Source of the DNA: Mycobacterium rhizamassiliense | Lineage (GTDB): Bacteria; Actinomycetota; Actinomycetes; Mycobacteriales; Mycobacteriaceae | Direction of reading: 5' to 3' | Length of the DNA stretch: 64,000 nt | NCBI RefSeq assembly: GCF_900157375.1 | Contig: NZ_LT721901.1 | Span: 1,325,606-1,389,605, forward strand | Shown: piece after piece, positions 10,253 through 20,699 of the stretch | Numbering within the stretch: the first letter of the stretch is position 1 | How the letters are laid out: every line of letters begins with the position of its first letter | Translations under genes and position numbers: made by a program | Notes under the pieces: model-generated | Databases searched by the model: none | Seen by the model: only the letters and a program-made list of their open reading frames with translations | Told to the model about the DNA's origin: nothing

Positions 10253-11953
10253 ATGACCACCCAGACCGATGGCTTTCACCTGGTCGTGGACGCCCTGAAG
10301 GCCAACGGCATCGAGACGATCTACGGGATCGTCGGCATCCCGATCACCGACCTGGCGCGCGTCGCGCAAGCTTCCGGGATCCGCTACATCGGCTTCCGGC
10401 AGGAGACGTCCGCGGGAAACGCGGCCGCTGCCGCGGGGTTCCTCACCCAGCGTCCCGGCGTCTGTCTGACGACCTCGGGACCCGGCTTTCTCAACGGGCT
10501 ACCCGCCCTGGCCAACGCCACCACCAACTGCTTCCCGATGATCCAGATTTCGGGCTCGAGCAATCGCGCGCTGGTCGATCTGCAGCGCGGCGACTACCAG
10601 GACCTCGATCAGCTCAATGCCGCAAGGCCTTTCGCGAAGGCGGCCTACCGGATCACCCGGGTCGAGGACATCGGGCGCGGCATCGCGCGCGCCGTTCGCA
10701 CCGCCGTGTCCGGCCGCCCGGGCGGGGTCTACCTCGACATCCCCGGCGTCGTGCTGGGCCAGGCCATGGACGCCGCGGCCGCGGCCGACAGCGTGTGGCG
10801 GGTCGTCGACCCGGCTCCCCGCCAGCTGCCGGCGCCCGACGCGGTCGATCGCGCGGTCGAGATACTCGCCGCGGCGCAACGCCCGCTGATCGTGCTCGGC
10901 AAGGGCGCGGCCTACGCACAGGCCGACGCCGCGATCCGGGAGTTCGTGGAGACCACCGGCATTCCATTCCTGCCCATGTCGATGGCCAAGGGGCTGCTGC
11001 CCGATTCGCACCCGCAGTCGGTGGCGGCCGCGCGCTCGCTGGCGATCGGCCGCGCCGACGCGGTGCTGCTGGTCGGGGCCCGGCTGAATTGGCTACTCGG
11101 CCATGGCGATTCGCCGCAGTGGGATGCCGGCGCCAAGTTTATCCAAATCGACATTGCGGCAAGCGAATTCGACAGCAATCAGCCGATCGCCGCGCCGCTG
11201 GCCGGTGACGTCGGCTCGGTGCTGGCGGCGCTGTCCGATCACCTGGCGGCCCACCCGATCTCGGTGCCCGCAGCATGGACCGGCGAGCTGGCCGAGCGCA
11301 GGGAGCGCAACGACGCCAAGATGGCCGAGCGGCTGGCCGACGATCCGCACCCGATGCGGTTCTACAACGCGCTGGGCGCCATTCGCGCTGTGCTGCAGCA
11401 AAACCCGGACGTCTACGTCGTCAACGAGGGGGCCAACGCGCTGGACCTGGCCCGCAACGTGATCGACATGGAGCTACCGCGCCACCGGCTGGACAGCGGA
11501 ACCTGGGGCGTGATGGGCGTCGGCATGGGCTATGCCATCGCCGCCGCGGTCGAGACCGGCAGGCCGGTCGTCGCTATCGAGGGCGACAGCGCGTTCGGCT
11601 TCTCCGGCATGGAGATCGAGACCATCTGCCGCTACCGGCTACCCGTCACCGTGGTAATCCTCAACAACGGCGGGGTGTACCGCGGCGACGAGGAGCAAAC
11701 GGGCGGCGATCCGGCCCCCACGGTGCTCAACGCGCGGGCGCGACACGAGCTGATCGCGGAAGCGTTCGGCGGCAAGGGGTACCACGTGAGCACGCCGGCG
11801 GAGCTGCGGGCGGCGCTGACCCAGGCGCTGGTTTCCGGCGGCCCGTCGATCGTCGACTGCGAACTGGATCCGGCGGCCGGGGTGGAAAGCGGCCACCTGG
11901 CCGCCCTGAACCCGACCAGCGCCGCACGGAAGTCAGTCAGCGCCGATGCGTGA
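10253..11953 (+). CDS. oxcA: oxalyl-CoA decarboxylase OxcA
   Basis: A thiamine-diphosphate enzyme that decarboxylates oxalyl-CoA to formyl-CoA and CO2; 566 residues. The cofactor-activating Glu51 is in FRQETSAGN. The metal-diphosphate motif is the oxalyl-CoA decarboxylase form EGDSAFGF followed by LNNGGVYRG. The ATG at 10253 has GAGGAG six bases upstream and matches the M. tuberculosis OxcA start (MTTQTD); an upstream GTG at 10214 has less support. Together with divergent fadD7 it forms an oxalate degradation module. Its 3' end overlaps the convergent oxyS by 17 bases. Confidence 0.95.
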   Translation: MTTQTDGFHLVVDALKANGIETIYGIVGIPITDLARVAQASGIRYIGFRQETSAGNAAAAAGFLTQRPGVCLTTSGPGFLNGLPALANATTNCFPMIQISGSSNRALVDLQRGDYQDLDQLNAARPFAKAAYRITRVEDIGRGIARAVRTAVSGRPGGVYLDIPGVVLGQAMDAAAAADSVWRVVDPAPRQLPAPDAVDRAVEILAAAQRPLIVLGKGAAYAQADAAIREFVETTGIPFLPMSMAKGLLPDSHPQSVAAARSLAIGRADAVLLVGARLNWLLGHGDSPQWDAGAKFIQIDIAASEFDSNQPIAAPLAGDVGSVLAALSDHLAAHPISVPAAWTGELAERRERNDAKMAERLADDPHPMRFYNALGAIRAVLQQNPDVYVVNEGANALDLARNVIDMELPRHRLDSGTWGVMGVGMGYAIAAAVETGRPVVAIEGDSAFGFSGMEIETICRYRLPVTVVILNNGGVYRGDEEQTGGDPAPTVLNARARHELIAEAFGGKGYHVSTPAELRAALTQALVSGGPSIVDCELDPAAGVESGHLAALNPTSAARKSVSADA

Positions 11954-12869
11954 TGCCCAGGAGCTGCGCGTCGAAGAATTCGTTCAGCGCCAGCCCTTGG
12001 GCGGATGCGCTCAGCGCCCGGGCAATTGGTGACCCCGGACCGGCGGCGTTGGTCGCGAGGGCGATCTGAGCCTTGAGCACGGGGTCGACCATCTCGACCG
12101 CGCGGATGTCGCCCTGCAGCGGCGACGTCCACAGCCAGGTGTGCGGCACGATGCATGCCCAGTTGCCGGTGGCGACCTGCGCCAAGAGCGAAGCAACGGA
12201 GTCGGTCTCGACTTGCGGTGCGACGGTGATGCCGTGGCCCGCGAAGGCCTGGTCGATGCTCTGGCGGTCCCGCATCGCCGGGGTCAGCAGCGCCAGCGGC
12301 AGCTGCGCGGCGTCCGGCCACGCCAATGTCGTTGCGCCAGAGGGCAACATGTCCGATGGCGACAGCAGCACGTAGCGCTCCTCGTACAGCGGCACCAGGT
12401 CCACCTCGGCCGCGTCCTCGGGGGTGGCGTGCACGATCGCGGCGTCCAGCTCGAATTCGCGCACCCGGCGGTACAACTCGGTGGCCGCCAGCCGGGACAG
12501 GATCTGCACCTTCGCCAGCGGGTGCGCCGAACAGAAGGCCGAAAGCACCAACGAGGCCGTCGTCGAGGCAGTCGGCACGGTGCCCAGCCGCAGCGTTCCC
12601 GTGATGCCGGAGCGCACCGCATCCACCTCGGCCTTGAACGCGTCGTGTTCGGCCAGAATCCGCTTGGCCCACACCACCAACCGGTCCCCTTCGGGCGTCA
12701 GGCCCTCGAAGCTGTGCCCGCGGTTGATCAGCGTGACGTTCAGCTCGCGCTCCAGCTTGGCGATCGCGGCGGACAGCGCGGGTTGCGAGACGTAGCACTT
12801 CTCAGCCGCCCGGGCGAAGTGGCGCTCCTGGGCGACCGCGACGAAGTACTCCAGTTGCCGGAAGAGCAC
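11937..12869 (-). CDS. oxyS: LysR-family regulator OxyS
   Basis: A 310-residue LysR regulator with an N-terminal winged helix-turn-helix (residues 1-60, ARAAEKCYVSQPALSAAI) and a periplasmic-binding-like effector domain. It matches mycobacterial OxyS, which also sits next to oxcA in M. tuberculosis and has been linked to oxidative stress. The GTG start at 12869 has GAGGAGG five bases upstream. The gene is convergent with oxcA and overlaps its end; it may also act on the oxalate genes, which is inference from position. Confidence 0.9.
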   Translation of the reverse strand: MLFRQLEYFVAVAQERHFARAAEKCYVSQPALSAAIAKLERELNVTLINRGHSFEGLTPEGDRLVVWAKRILAEHDAFKAEVDAVRSGITGTLRLGTVPTASTTASLVLSAFCSAHPLAKVQILSRLAATELYRRVREFELDAAIVHATPEDAAEVDLVPLYEERYVLLSPSDMLPSGATTLAWPDAAQLPLALLTPAMRDRQSIDQAFAGHGITVAPQVETDSVASLLAQVATGNWACIVPHTWLWTSPLQGDIRAVEMVDPVLKAQIALATNAAGPGSPIARALSASAQGLALNEFFDAQLLGITHRR

Positions 12870-12922
12870 CGCACCTCCTCGGTCTTGCCCGCACCGATTT
12901 CGCTGAATCTAACGCGTCACCA

Positions 12923-13576
12923 TCAGGCCAGCCAATCCAGCGTCTGCGCCACGTCGCGGACGGCGACCCCGATGGCGCGGCATTCGTCGGCTCCCCGCTC
13001 GTATACGCCCGACACCGCATCGGAAACCAGCACGACGCGAAAGTCGCGTTCGGAGGCCTCATAGATCGACGTCCGCGGGCAATTCGGGAAGTTGCAACCC
13101 GCGAAAACCACGGTGTCGCTGCCACTTTCATGCAGATGCCGTTCGAGGATCGTGTCGTAGAAGGCGCCCCAGCGCGGTTTGTACAGCACGTGCTCACCCG
13201 GGCCGATCCGTTGCAGACCACCGCCCAGCAGCAGCTCGTGGTCCAGTTCGATGTCGCCGGGCAGCAATTCGGCGGGGATCTGCGAACCGGGGCCGCCCGG
13301 CACCGCGACGCGCGCCCCATGCTCGATCGCCTGGCGGCGCACCAGGTCCACGTTCGACCCGTCCGGGCGATACAGCCGGACGAGGTGCACGATCGGTAGC
13401 CCCCGTCGGCGGAAGGCGCTGGCCAGCTTCGCGATTGCCGGGATCACGGCGTGGGTGCCCGCAACCGGCATCGCGGCTTGCCCGTCCGGTGCGTCGAGGA
13501 AATCGCGTTGCATGTCGATCAACAGCAGCGCCGCCGAGGCGGCCAGCGGGTGTGTATAGGGATCGTGTTGCGTCAC
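12923..13576 (-). CDS. isochorismatase-like cysteine hydrolase
   Basis: A 217-residue alpha/beta hydrolase of the isochorismatase superfamily. The Asp-Lys-Cys triad can be traced: Asp in LLLIDMQRDF, Lys in LYKPRWGAF and the nucleophilic Cys in FPNCPRTS, followed by the typical EASERDF. The substrate is probably a small amide or nitrogenous ester and is not predictable. The GTG at 13576 has GAGGGA upstream; the frame extends to a TTG at 13618 with a less convincing start. Upstream of oxyS on the same strand with a 53-base gap. Confidence 0.85.
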   Translation of the reverse strand: MTQHDPYTHPLAASAALLLIDMQRDFLDAPDGQAAMPVAGTHAVIPAIAKLASAFRRRGLPIVHLVRLYRPDGSNVDLVRRQAIEHGARVAVPGGPGSQIPAELLPGDIELDHELLLGGGLQRIGPGEHVLYKPRWGAFYDTILERHLHESGSDTVVFAGCNFPNCPRTSIYEASERDFRVVLVSDAVSGVYERGADECRAIGVAVRDVAQTLDWLA

Positions 13577-13734
13577 GCCATCCCTCGTTCCTCCAGCATG
13601 TGATGCGATCGAACTCAATCGGAGACCGGATCGTTACCCTCAACGGGAATCCCATTGTTTGCTAAAAGCCCCAATGATGGGACAGCCAGTAGAATATCGT
13701 CGTGTCAATCGCACCATCTCGAAGGGCGGGCGCT

Positions 13735-14502
13735 ATGCGTCGAGGGGTTCGTTATCTGGCTGTGATGCTCGCGATCACGAGCATGGGCATCGCCGGATCC
13801 GTCGTGGCGTCGCCGGCTCCCAGCCGGGCCTCGGTCCCTCCGTCGGAACCGACCCCCGGTGTCGCGTCGATTTTGCCGGCCGATGGCGCCGTGGTGGGCG
13901 TGGCGCATCCCGTCGTCGTGACCTTCACCGCGCCCGTCACCGATCGCACCGCCGCCGAGCGCACCATCCGGGTCAGCTCGCCCAGCAATATGACCGGCCA
14001 TTTCGAGTGGCCGGAAAACAACGTGATGCAGTGGGTTCCGAACCACTACTGGCCCGCCCACAGCCACGTCTCGGTGGGCGTACAAATGCTGACGACCGGC
14101 TTCGACACCGGTGACCAGTTCCTCGGCGTCGCCAGCATCTCCGGCCACACCTTCACCGCCAGCCGCAACGGCGAGATCCTGCGGACCATGCCGGCGTCGA
14201 TGGGCAAACCGAGCCGCCCGACGCCGATCGGCAATTTCAACGCCATGTCGAAGGAACGCACAGTCGTCATGGATTCGCGGACCATCGGCATCCCGCTGAG
14301 CTCCCCCGAGGGATACAAGATCACCGCGCAGTACGCGGTGCGCGTCACCTCGAGCGGTGTCTACGTGCACTCGGCCCCGTGGTCGGTCGACTCGCAGGGG
14401 CACTCCAATGTCAGCCACGGCTGCATCAACCTGAGCCCGGACAACGCCGCCTGGTACTTCAACCAGGTCAATGTGGGCGACCCGATCCAGGTCGTGGCCT
14501 GA
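13735..14502 (+). CDS. ldtA: L,D-transpeptidase LdtA (LdtMt1 type)
   Basis: Forms 3-3 cross-links in peptidoglycan outside the membrane; 255 residues. N-terminal signal/anchor segment, then a bacterial Ig-like domain (PADGAVVGVAHPVVVTF), then a YkuD domain with catalytic Cys230 in SHGCINLSP and HSAPWSVDSQG upstream of it. It is closely similar to M. tuberculosis Rv0116c. The ATG at 13735 matches that start (MRR-VRYL). An in-frame GTG at 13702 sits six bases after a TAGAAT element (13690-13695) and could be a leaderless start adding 11 residues. Confidence 0.94.
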   Translation: MRRGVRYLAVMLAITSMGIAGSVVASPAPSRASVPPSEPTPGVASILPADGAVVGVAHPVVVTFTAPVTDRTAAERTIRVSSPSNMTGHFEWPENNVMQWVPNHYWPAHSHVSVGVQMLTTGFDTGDQFLGVASISGHTFTASRNGEILRTMPASMGKPSRPTPIGNFNAMSKERTVVMDSRTIGIPLSSPEGYKITAQYAVRVTSSGVYVHSAPWSVDSQGHSNVSHGCINLSPDNAAWYFNQVNVGDPIQVVA

Positions 14503-14516
14503 CAACAGTCGTTGTC
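14501..14516. terminator. short hairpin at the ldtA stop codon
   Basis: GACAAC and GTTGTC form a perfect 6-bp stem with a four-base loop directly at the stop codon of ldtA. There is no T-run, so it is a weak candidate for a mycobacterial-type terminator. Confidence 0.3.
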
Positions 14517-14662
14517 CCGGCGCCGCGGAGTCTCTGAAGCGCGGGTTTAGGCGGTGTGCCGCGATCATCGAGCGTTGTGTGGCCACGGTCACACCGGGCT
14601 GGTGGAAGACTCGTAGCGGACGGCTCGTTTCCGCTTAGGAGTCACACAACGAGAGGCCGGCC

Positions 14663-17600
14663 ATGACTGCGAAACTCAGCGACGACGTCCGTACGGATCC
14701 GAGTGGCGCACAAGATCGAGTGGCCGAACGAATCCGGCGGCTTGCTGCCGAGGACGAGCAGTTCCGCAACGCCAAACCCGATCTGGCCCTGCAGGCCGCG
14801 GCCCGCGAACCCGGCATGCGGCTGCCGCAGATCGTCGAGACGTTCGTGGAAGGCTATGCCGACCGCCCCGCGGTGGGGTGGCGCGCGCGTTCGCTGGTGA
14901 CCGATCCCGCGACGGGCCGCACCTCGTCGCAGTTGTTGCCGCGATTCGACACCATCACCTACCGCGATCTGTGGGCCAACGTGCGTGCCGTTGCGGCGGC
15001 GTGGGCACAGGACACGACCAATCCCCTGGCGCCCGGGGACTTCGTCGCCACCGTCGGCTTCGCCAGCCCCGAGTATCTGATGCTCGACCTCGTCTGCGGC
15101 TACCTCGGCCTGGTGGCGGTCCCGCTGCAACAGAGCGCGGCCGCCTCACGGTTGCAGCCGATCATCGCCGAGGTCGAGCCCAGCGTAATCACGACGGGCG
15201 CAGGCTATCTCGATCTGGCGATCGAGGCGACCCTGGGTAGCACCTCGCTGCGCCGGCTCGTCGTCTTCGACTACCAACCCGAGGTCGACGACCAGCGCGA
15301 GAAGCTGGAGCGGGCCCGGGCGCGGCTGGCCGAGGCGGGCATGACCGTGACCATCGAAACCTTTGACGAGTTGGTTGCGCGGGGCCGCGAGTTGCCTGCC
15401 CAGCCGATGTACACCGGCGAAACCGATGAGCGGCTGGCCATGATCCTCTACACCTCGGGCAGCACCGGATTGCCCAAGGGCGCCATGCAGACCGAACGCA
15501 TGGTCTCCAAGTGGTGGACCGCCGAGCTGCAGGCCGACCTCGCCGCCATACCGGTCTTCAACGTCAATTTCATGCCGCTAAATCACCTCGGCGGCCGGAT
15601 CTCGCTGTCGACGGCGTTCCAGGCGGGAGGCACCAGTTACTTCGTGCCGGAGAGCGATCTGTCCACGCTGTTCGAGGACTGGAATCTGGTGCGCCCCACT
15701 GAACTTGGCATGGTGCCCCGGGTCGCCGAGATGCTCTACCAGCGTTACCAGAGCACGGTCGACAGGCTCCTGTTCGAGGGCGCCAATCCCGAAGAGGCCG
15801 ATGTGGAGGCGAAAACCGAGCTGCGCGAACACATCCTGGGTGGGCGCGTCACCAAGAGCTTCTCCAGCACCGCGCCGCTGGCCGCCGAGATGAAGGACTT
15901 CATCGAGGACTGCCTGGGCATCCATGTGTTCGACGGGTACGGCCTGACCGAGTTGCTGATGGTCACCAGGGACGGCGTGATGTCCCGGCCGCCCGTCATC
16001 GACTACAAGTTGATCGACGTTCCCGAGTTGGGATATTTCCTGACCGACAAGCCATACCCCCGCGGCGAGCTGCTGGTGAAGTCGGCGACGGCGTTCCCCG
16101 GCTACTTCAAGCGCCCCGAGGTCACCGCCAACGCGTTCGACGCCGACGGCTACTACCGCACCGGTGACGTGATGGCCGAGCTCGGGCCCGATCGCGTCAA
16201 GTACGTGGACCGGCGCAACAACGTGTTGAAGCTGGCGCAGGGCGAGTTCGTGGCTATCGCGCGCCTGGAAGCCGTCTTCGCCGCCGCGGCATTCGTCCGG
16301 CAGCTCTTCCTGTACGGCAACAGCGAACGACCGTACCTGTTGGCCGTGGTCGTCCCGACCGACGAGGCACGGGACAAGTTCGCCGGCGACGAACTCAAGG
16401 CGGCGCTGAACGAATCGCTGCGCCAGACGGCGAGACAGGCCGAGCTGCAGTCCTACGAAATCCCCGCGGACTTCCTGATCGAGACCGATCCGTTCACGGA
16501 GGACAACGGCCTGCTGTCGACCGTGGGCAAGCTGCTGCGCCCAAAGCTCAAGGAGCACTACGGCGAACGCCTCGAGGCCCTGTACGCCGACCTGGCCGCC
16601 AGCCGCGCGGCCCAGCTGCGAACGCTGCGCGAAGGCGCCGACGGCCGGCCGGTGATCGAGACGCTGAAGCGCGCCGCCGAATCGCTGCTGGGCCTGCCCG
16701 GCGGCCCGCCCCCGTCCGACGCGCGGTTCCTCGAACTCGGCGGCGACTCGCTGTCGGCGCTGACCTTCTCCAACCTGCTGTACGAACTCTTCGACGTCGA
16801 GGTGCCGGTCGGCCAGATCATCAGCCCGACATCGGCCCTGCAGCAGATCGCCGAATACATTGCGGCCGAACGGGAATCGGGCTCCAAGCGCCCGACGTTC
16901 GCGTCGGTGCACGGGCGCGGCGCAACGGAGGTCCGCGCGGCAGATCTGACGCTGGACAAGTTCATCGACGCCAAGACTCTGGCCGCGGCCCCGAGCCTGC
17001 CGCGGGCCACCGGCACGCCGCACACGGTCCTGCTGACCGGCGCCAACGGCTACCTGGGCAGGTTCCTGACGCTGGAATGGCTGGAGCGGCTCGCCGACAC
17101 CGGCGGCACGCTCATCACCATCGTGCGCGGCGCCGACGCCGACGCCGCGGCGCGGCGGCTGGAGCGCGTTTTCGACAGCGGGGACCGGCAACTGCTGGAG
17201 CGGTTCCGCGGCCTGGCCGCCGAGCACCTCGAGGTCGTCGTCGGCGACATCGGCGAGCCGAATCTCGGCCTGGATCAAGAGACTTGGGAGTCGCTGGCGC
17301 AGCGCGTGGACCTCATCGTCCACCCGGCTGCACTGGTCAACCACGTCCTGCCGTACGACCAACTGTTCGGCCCCAACGTGGTGGGCACCGCGGAGCTGAT
17401 CCGGCTGGCCCTGACCACCCGCATCACGCCGATCACCTACCTGTCGACGGTCTCGGTGGCGATGTCGGTCGATCCGGCCAAGTTCACCGAGGACGGCGAC
17501 ATCCGCACCATCAGCGCGGTGCGGCCCGTCGACGACAGCTACGCCAACGGATACGGCAACAGCAAGTGGGGCGGCGAGGTGCTGCTGCGCGAGGCCAACG

Positions 17601-18229
17601 ACCTGTGCGGCGTGCCGGTCGCGGTGTTCCGCTCCGACCTGATCCTCGCCCACAGCCATTACGCCGGGCAGCTCAACGTGCCGGACATGTTCACCCGCTT
17701 GCTGCTCAGTCTGCTGGCCACCGGCATCGCGCCGTTCTCTTTCTACGAGACCGACGCCCAGGGCAACCGACAGGTCTCGCACTTCGACGGTCTGCCCGCC
17801 GAGTTCGTCGCCGAATCGGTCACCAAACTCGGTGAGCTGACGGCGATCTCGGCCGATCCGTCGGCGAGCTATCGGTCGTTCGACGTGATGAACCCGCACG
17901 ACGACGGCATCTCACTGGACACATTTGTGGACTGGTTGATCGCCGCCGGCCACGACATCCGGCGCATCGACGACCATGACGATTGGTTGGCGCGCTTCGA
18001 GACCGCGCTGCGGGCACTGCCCGAAAAGCAGCGTCAGCAATCGGTCCTGCCGCTGCTCGCCGCCTACCGCACGGCGGAGAAGCCGCTGAACGGCGCCCCG
18101 GCACCGACGGATGTGTTCCGGTCCGCCGTGCAGGAATCGAAAATCGGTGCGGACAAAGATATTCCGCATCTGTCCGCGGCCCTGATCGACAAATACGTCT
18201 CGGATCTGCGGCTGCTGGGCCTGATCTGA
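14663..18229 (+). CDS. car: carboxylic acid reductase (FadD9 type)
   Basis: Reduces carboxylic acids to aldehydes using ATP and NADPH; 1188 residues. Domain order: adenylation (about 1-640; [21 protein letters not shown], lysine motif [11 protein letters not shown]), carrier protein (LGGDSLSAL, phosphopantetheine Ser about 696), and an NADPH thioester reductase (about 785-1188; [10 protein letters not shown], catalytic Tyr/Lys in NGYGNSKW). It has full family length and all key residues. It needs a phosphopantetheinyl transferase encoded elsewhere. GAGAGG precedes the ATG. It looks monocistronic, with a lipoprotein gene convergent behind it. Confidence 0.95.
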   Translation: MTAKLSDDVRTDPSGAQDRVAERIRRLAAEDEQFRNAKPDLALQAAAREPGMRLPQIVETFVEGYADRPAVGWRARSLVTDPATGRTSSQLLPRFDTITYRDLWANVRAVAAAWAQDTTNPLAPGDFVATVGFASPEYLMLDLVCGYLGLVAVPLQQSAAASRLQPIIAEVEPSVITTGAGYLDLAIEATLGSTSLRRLVVFDYQPEVDDQREKLERARARLAEAGMTVTIETFDELVARGRELPAQPMYTGETDERLAMILYTSGSTGLPKGAMQTERMVSKWWTAELQADLAAIPVFNVNFMPLNHLGGRISLSTAFQAGGTSYFVPESDLSTLFEDWNLVRPTELGMVPRVAEMLYQRYQSTVDRLLFEGANPEEADVEAKTELREHILGGRVTKSFSSTAPLAAEMKDFIEDCLGIHVFDGYGLTELLMVTRDGVMSRPPVIDYKLIDVPELGYFLTDKPYPRGELLVKSATAFPGYFKRPEVTANAFDADGYYRTGDVMAELGPDRVKYVDRRNNVLKLAQGEFVAIARLEAVFAAAAFVRQLFLYGNSERPYLLAVVVPTDEARDKFAGDELKAALNESLRQTARQAELQSYEIPADFLIETDPFTEDNGLLSTVGKLLRPKLKEHYGERLEALYADLAASRAAQLRTLREGADGRPVIETLKRAAESLLGLPGGPPPSDARFLELGGDSLSALTFSNLLYELFDVEVPVGQIISPTSALQQIAEYIAAERESGSKRPTFASVHGRGATEVRAADLTLDKFIDAKTLAAAPSLPRATGTPHTVLLTGANGYLGRFLTLEWLERLADTGGTLITIVRGADADAAARRLERVFDSGDRQLLERFRGLAAEHLEVVVGDIGEPNLGLDQETWESLAQRVDLIVHPAALVNHVLPYDQLFGPNVVGTAELIRLALTTRITPITYLSTVSVAMSVDPAKFTEDGDIRTISAVRPVDDSYANGYGNSKWGGEVLLREANDLCGVPVAVFRSDLILAHSHYAGQLNVPDMFTRLLLSLLATGIAPFSFYETDAQGNRQVSHFDGLPAEFVAESVTKLGELTAISADPSASYRSFDVMNPHDDGISLDTFVDWLIAAGHDIRRIDDHDDWLARFETALRALPEKQRQQSVLPLLAAYRTAEKPLNGAPAPTDVFRSAVQESKIGADKDIPHLSAALIDKYVSDLRLLGLI

Positions 18230-18238
18230 TCCGCCGGG

Positions 18239-18838
18239 CTAGTCGTGCAACCCGGTTTTGATCGCGGCGTCTTGCTTGCGACCGGCGTCGGCCGCAGTGC
18301 CGGCGTCAATGGGATCGTCGGGCGCGCCGTCGAATTCCAGGTCGACCAGCGCCCTGCCCTCGGTGAACAGCAAAACCGTCACGGTCTGGGAGTTGTCCGG
18401 CGACGTGCCCGAAATGATGATCCCGTTCGAACCGACGTCGATCGGCTGCCAGTCACCGCTGACCTTGCCGGCGTAGTTCGTCCTGGTGTTGTTCACGCCG
18501 ACCAGCGCGGTGGCAGGGTCGGCAACCACCTGGATGCTGTCCCCGACGCGGCGGGTCTTGTCGGCGTTGATGAAGAACTGCGAGACGCCGGTCGTGTTGT
18601 TCGGGTTCAGCACCGGCGGCTGCGGCGCCGTGAAATCTGCACCCAGATCGTTCGCCTTGATCAGCAGGCCGCTGTAATCCGCGGGCTGGCCGGGTGACGG
18701 GCTCGCCGCGCCCGGACCGGCAGCGGTCATGGAGGCCGGCGGCGGGGCCTTGCCGCTGTGGGCACAACCGGCCGTCCCTGCGGCCACCACAACGGCGACG
18801 ACCGCCCAGCCGGCGGCGGATATCGGGGCACTGTGCAT
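18239..18838 (-). CDS. secreted lipoprotein of unknown function
   Basis: 199 residues with a lipoprotein signal: short polar start, hydrophobic stretch of Ala/Val, then a TAGC lipobox with the acylated cysteine near residue 25. The mature part begins with a Pro/Ala/Ser linker and continues as a compact domain without a motif I can name; it resembles the many LpqN-like mycobacterial lipoproteins only in general form. The ATG at 18838 has AAAGGA six bases upstream. It is convergent with car. Confidence 0.85.
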   Translation of the reverse strand: MHSAPISAAGWAVVAVVVAAGTAGCAHSGKAPPPASMTAAGPGAASPSPGQPADYSGLLIKANDLGADFTAPQPPVLNPNNTTGVSQFFINADKTRRVGDSIQVVADPATALVGVNNTRTNYAGKVSGDWQPIDVGSNGIIISGTSPDNSQTVTVLLFTEGRALVDLEFDGAPDDPIDAGTAADAGRKQDAAIKTGLHD

Positions 18839-18977
18839 GGGCGTTCCTTTCAGGGAAAAGGCCAGCGCATACGAACATACGCGCCCGGCGCGCGCCGGCA
18901 CGCGCTGGTTGCGCTGCCTATGCTGGCGTGGGGCGGCAGATAACGGGATCGATTCGCGGTAGACAAGGAGATTTCAG

Positions 18978-19916
18978 ATGACGACTGCGACGGCACGCGC
19001 GGTACGGTTCGACCGCTACGGCGACCGAGATGTGTTGTACGTGGCGGACATTGACATGCCGGTTCCGGGGCCCGACGAGGTGGTGGTGGAGGTGCGTGCC
19101 GCCGGGATCAACCCGGGCGAGGCCGCCATCCGCCAGGGGGCGATGCACGAGGTGTTCCCCGCCACGTTTCCGTCCGGCGAAGGCAGCGACCTCGCCGGCG
19201 TCGTCACCGCCGTGGGCTCCGGGGTCAGCGACTTCGCGGTCGGCGACGAGGTGCTGGGGTTCAGCTTCGAGCGCTCCAGCCATGCCACGCACACCGCGGT
19301 CCCGGCGGGGCAATTGACCCGCAAGCCGGCCCAATTGAGTTGGGAGGCAGCGGGTTCGCTCTATGTAGTCGGCGCGACGGCGTATGCCGCCGTTCGTGCG
19401 GTCGACCCGCAGCCGGGCGAGACCGTCGCCGTCTCGGCGGCCGCGGGCGGCGTCGGCAGCCTGGTCGTGCAGCTGCTGGCGCTGCGCAAGGCGCGCGTGC
19501 TGGGCATCGCCGGCCCGGGCAACGCCGACTGGCTACAAGCGCATGGCGTCACCCCGATCGCCTACGGTGACGGGCTGGCCGACCGGCTGCGCGAGGCGGC
19601 TCCGGACGGGATCGATGCGTTCATCGACCTGTTCGGTCCCGACTACGTCCAGCTTGCGGTGGACCTTGGCGTGGCACCGCAGCGCATCGACACCATCATC
19701 TCGTTCGCGAAGGCGGGTGAAGTCGGCGCGAAGACCGAAGGCAGCACCGACGCGTCGACGCCGGAAGTGCTCGCCGAAATCGCCGAACTGATCGCCACCG
19801 GCGCCGTCGACCTCGACGTGGCGGCGACCTATCCGCTGGACCGGGTCGCCGACGCCTTCGCGGAACTCGAGAAGCGGCACACACACGGCAAGATCGTCCT
19901 GCTGCCGAACGGGTAG
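18978..19916 (+). CDS. NADP-dependent quinone oxidoreductase (MDR family)
   Basis: A 312-residue zinc-independent medium-chain dehydrogenase/reductase. The N-terminal GroES-like part has PxPGPDEVVVEVRAAGINPGE, and the Rossmann part has VAVSAAAGGVGSLVVQLL. The zinc-binding residues of alcohol dehydrogenases are absent. It probably reduces quinones or enones with NADPH. AAGGAG lies eight bases before the ATG. Divergent from the lipoprotein gene, with about 140 bases between the starts. Confidence 0.9.
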   Translation: MTTATARAVRFDRYGDRDVLYVADIDMPVPGPDEVVVEVRAAGINPGEAAIRQGAMHEVFPATFPSGEGSDLAGVVTAVGSGVSDFAVGDEVLGFSFERSSHATHTAVPAGQLTRKPAQLSWEAAGSLYVVGATAYAAVRAVDPQPGETVAVSAAAGGVGSLVVQLLALRKARVLGIAGPGNADWLQAHGVTPIAYGDGLADRLREAAPDGIDAFIDLFGPDYVQLAVDLGVAPQRIDTIISFAKAGEVGAKTEGSTDASTPEVLAEIAELIATGAVDLDVAATYPLDRVADAFAELEKRHTHGKIVLLPNG

Positions 19917-19932
19917 CCGGTGATAGCGGCAG

Positions 19933-19967
19933 CCGGCGACGGGCGCCGCGTCGACGCCCGCCGCCGG
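19933..19967. terminator. strong GC hairpin between convergent genes
   Basis: CCGGCG-A-CGGGCG (19933-19945) pairs with CGCCCG-C-CGCCGG (19955-19967), giving twelve base pairs with one internal A/C mismatch and a nine-base loop. It sits between the convergent quinone oxidoreductase and a small hypothetical gene. There is no T-run, as is common in mycobacteria. Confidence 0.55.
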
Positions 19968-19977
19968 TGCAAACGGA

Positions 19978-20193
19978 TTACCGGCGGTCGGTGCCGGCGT
20001 CCGGCGGGTGGCCGCCAAGCGACGCGGTGACGACCGCAATCGGCATCCGCGACACATAGAGGTTGGCCCGCTCCTGCGGAGTCAGCGCGGTCCGCGCACA
20101 CAGCCTGCTCAGCAACAGGCGACCCGCGCGCAGCATCGGCCGTCCGCGTGCTGAGGTCATTCCGGAAACTCGTTGTGTCACAACAAAAGCCAT
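19978..20193 (-). CDS. small basic hypothetical protein
   Basis: 71 residues, rich in Arg and Leu, ending GTDRR. The ATG at 20193 has AGGGGGAG four bases upstream, the main support for a real gene. It is probably cytoplasmic, with a possible amphipathic helix around MLRAGRLLLSRL. I recognise no family. It faces the quinone oxidoreductase and has a long region without genes upstream. Confidence 0.5.
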   Translation of the reverse strand: MAFVVTQRVSGMTSARGRPMLRAGRLLLSRLCARTALTPQERANLYVSRMPIAVVTASLGGHPPDAGTDRR

Positions 20194-20699
20194 GATCTCC
20201 CCCTCTCGGAGATCCGACCGGTGGCATTCAGCGGTGCGCAAGGATGCCGGAACCGGTTCGGGACAAGACAGATTTCGGATACGGACTATCGCCGGGACTC
20301 ATCTCGCCCTCACCTCCTCACGGCCGGGGCACGCACGGGTGCCACCACATCACCTGAAACGGAAGCGGTTGAACAGCGGAAATGCCGCCGCTCGCACCCC
20401 TCTCGTCGGAGCTTTGGCACTGCACGCCGTATCTGGATCATTTCCAGAAGCCACTTGGGCTCGACCCTTGGGTCCGGGAAGAGCTGTCCTGACCCGGGGC
20501 GTCTCTCGACGTTCGGGGTCAGTGGCCTGTGTCCGTGCAGACGCCTCACCTACCGAGGTGCTTGCCCGACCATGGTGGCACCGCCACCCGCGGCTCGTCA
20601 AACGCCTTAGCGGTCTCTTTACGCCGCGTGATCCGGCTCACGCTCACAGGTTTTCGACCACCAAGCGTGTCTTCACCTTCGGGGCCTATCCTCAGGACC
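20194..20699. other. 506-base region without a convincing gene
   Basis: Short frames exist on both strands, but none has a ribosome binding site with a family-like protein. The region must hold the promoter of the minus-strand small gene and the promoter of the O-methyltransferase at its right end. I see no RNA gene or riboswitch fold in it. Confidence 0.5.

Noticed and set aside
15578..17899. Long minus-strand frame of 773 codons opposite the carboxylic acid reductase
   Set aside because: Arg/Gly/His/Val-rich shadow of the real gene caused by high third-position GC; no family motif or ribosome binding site.
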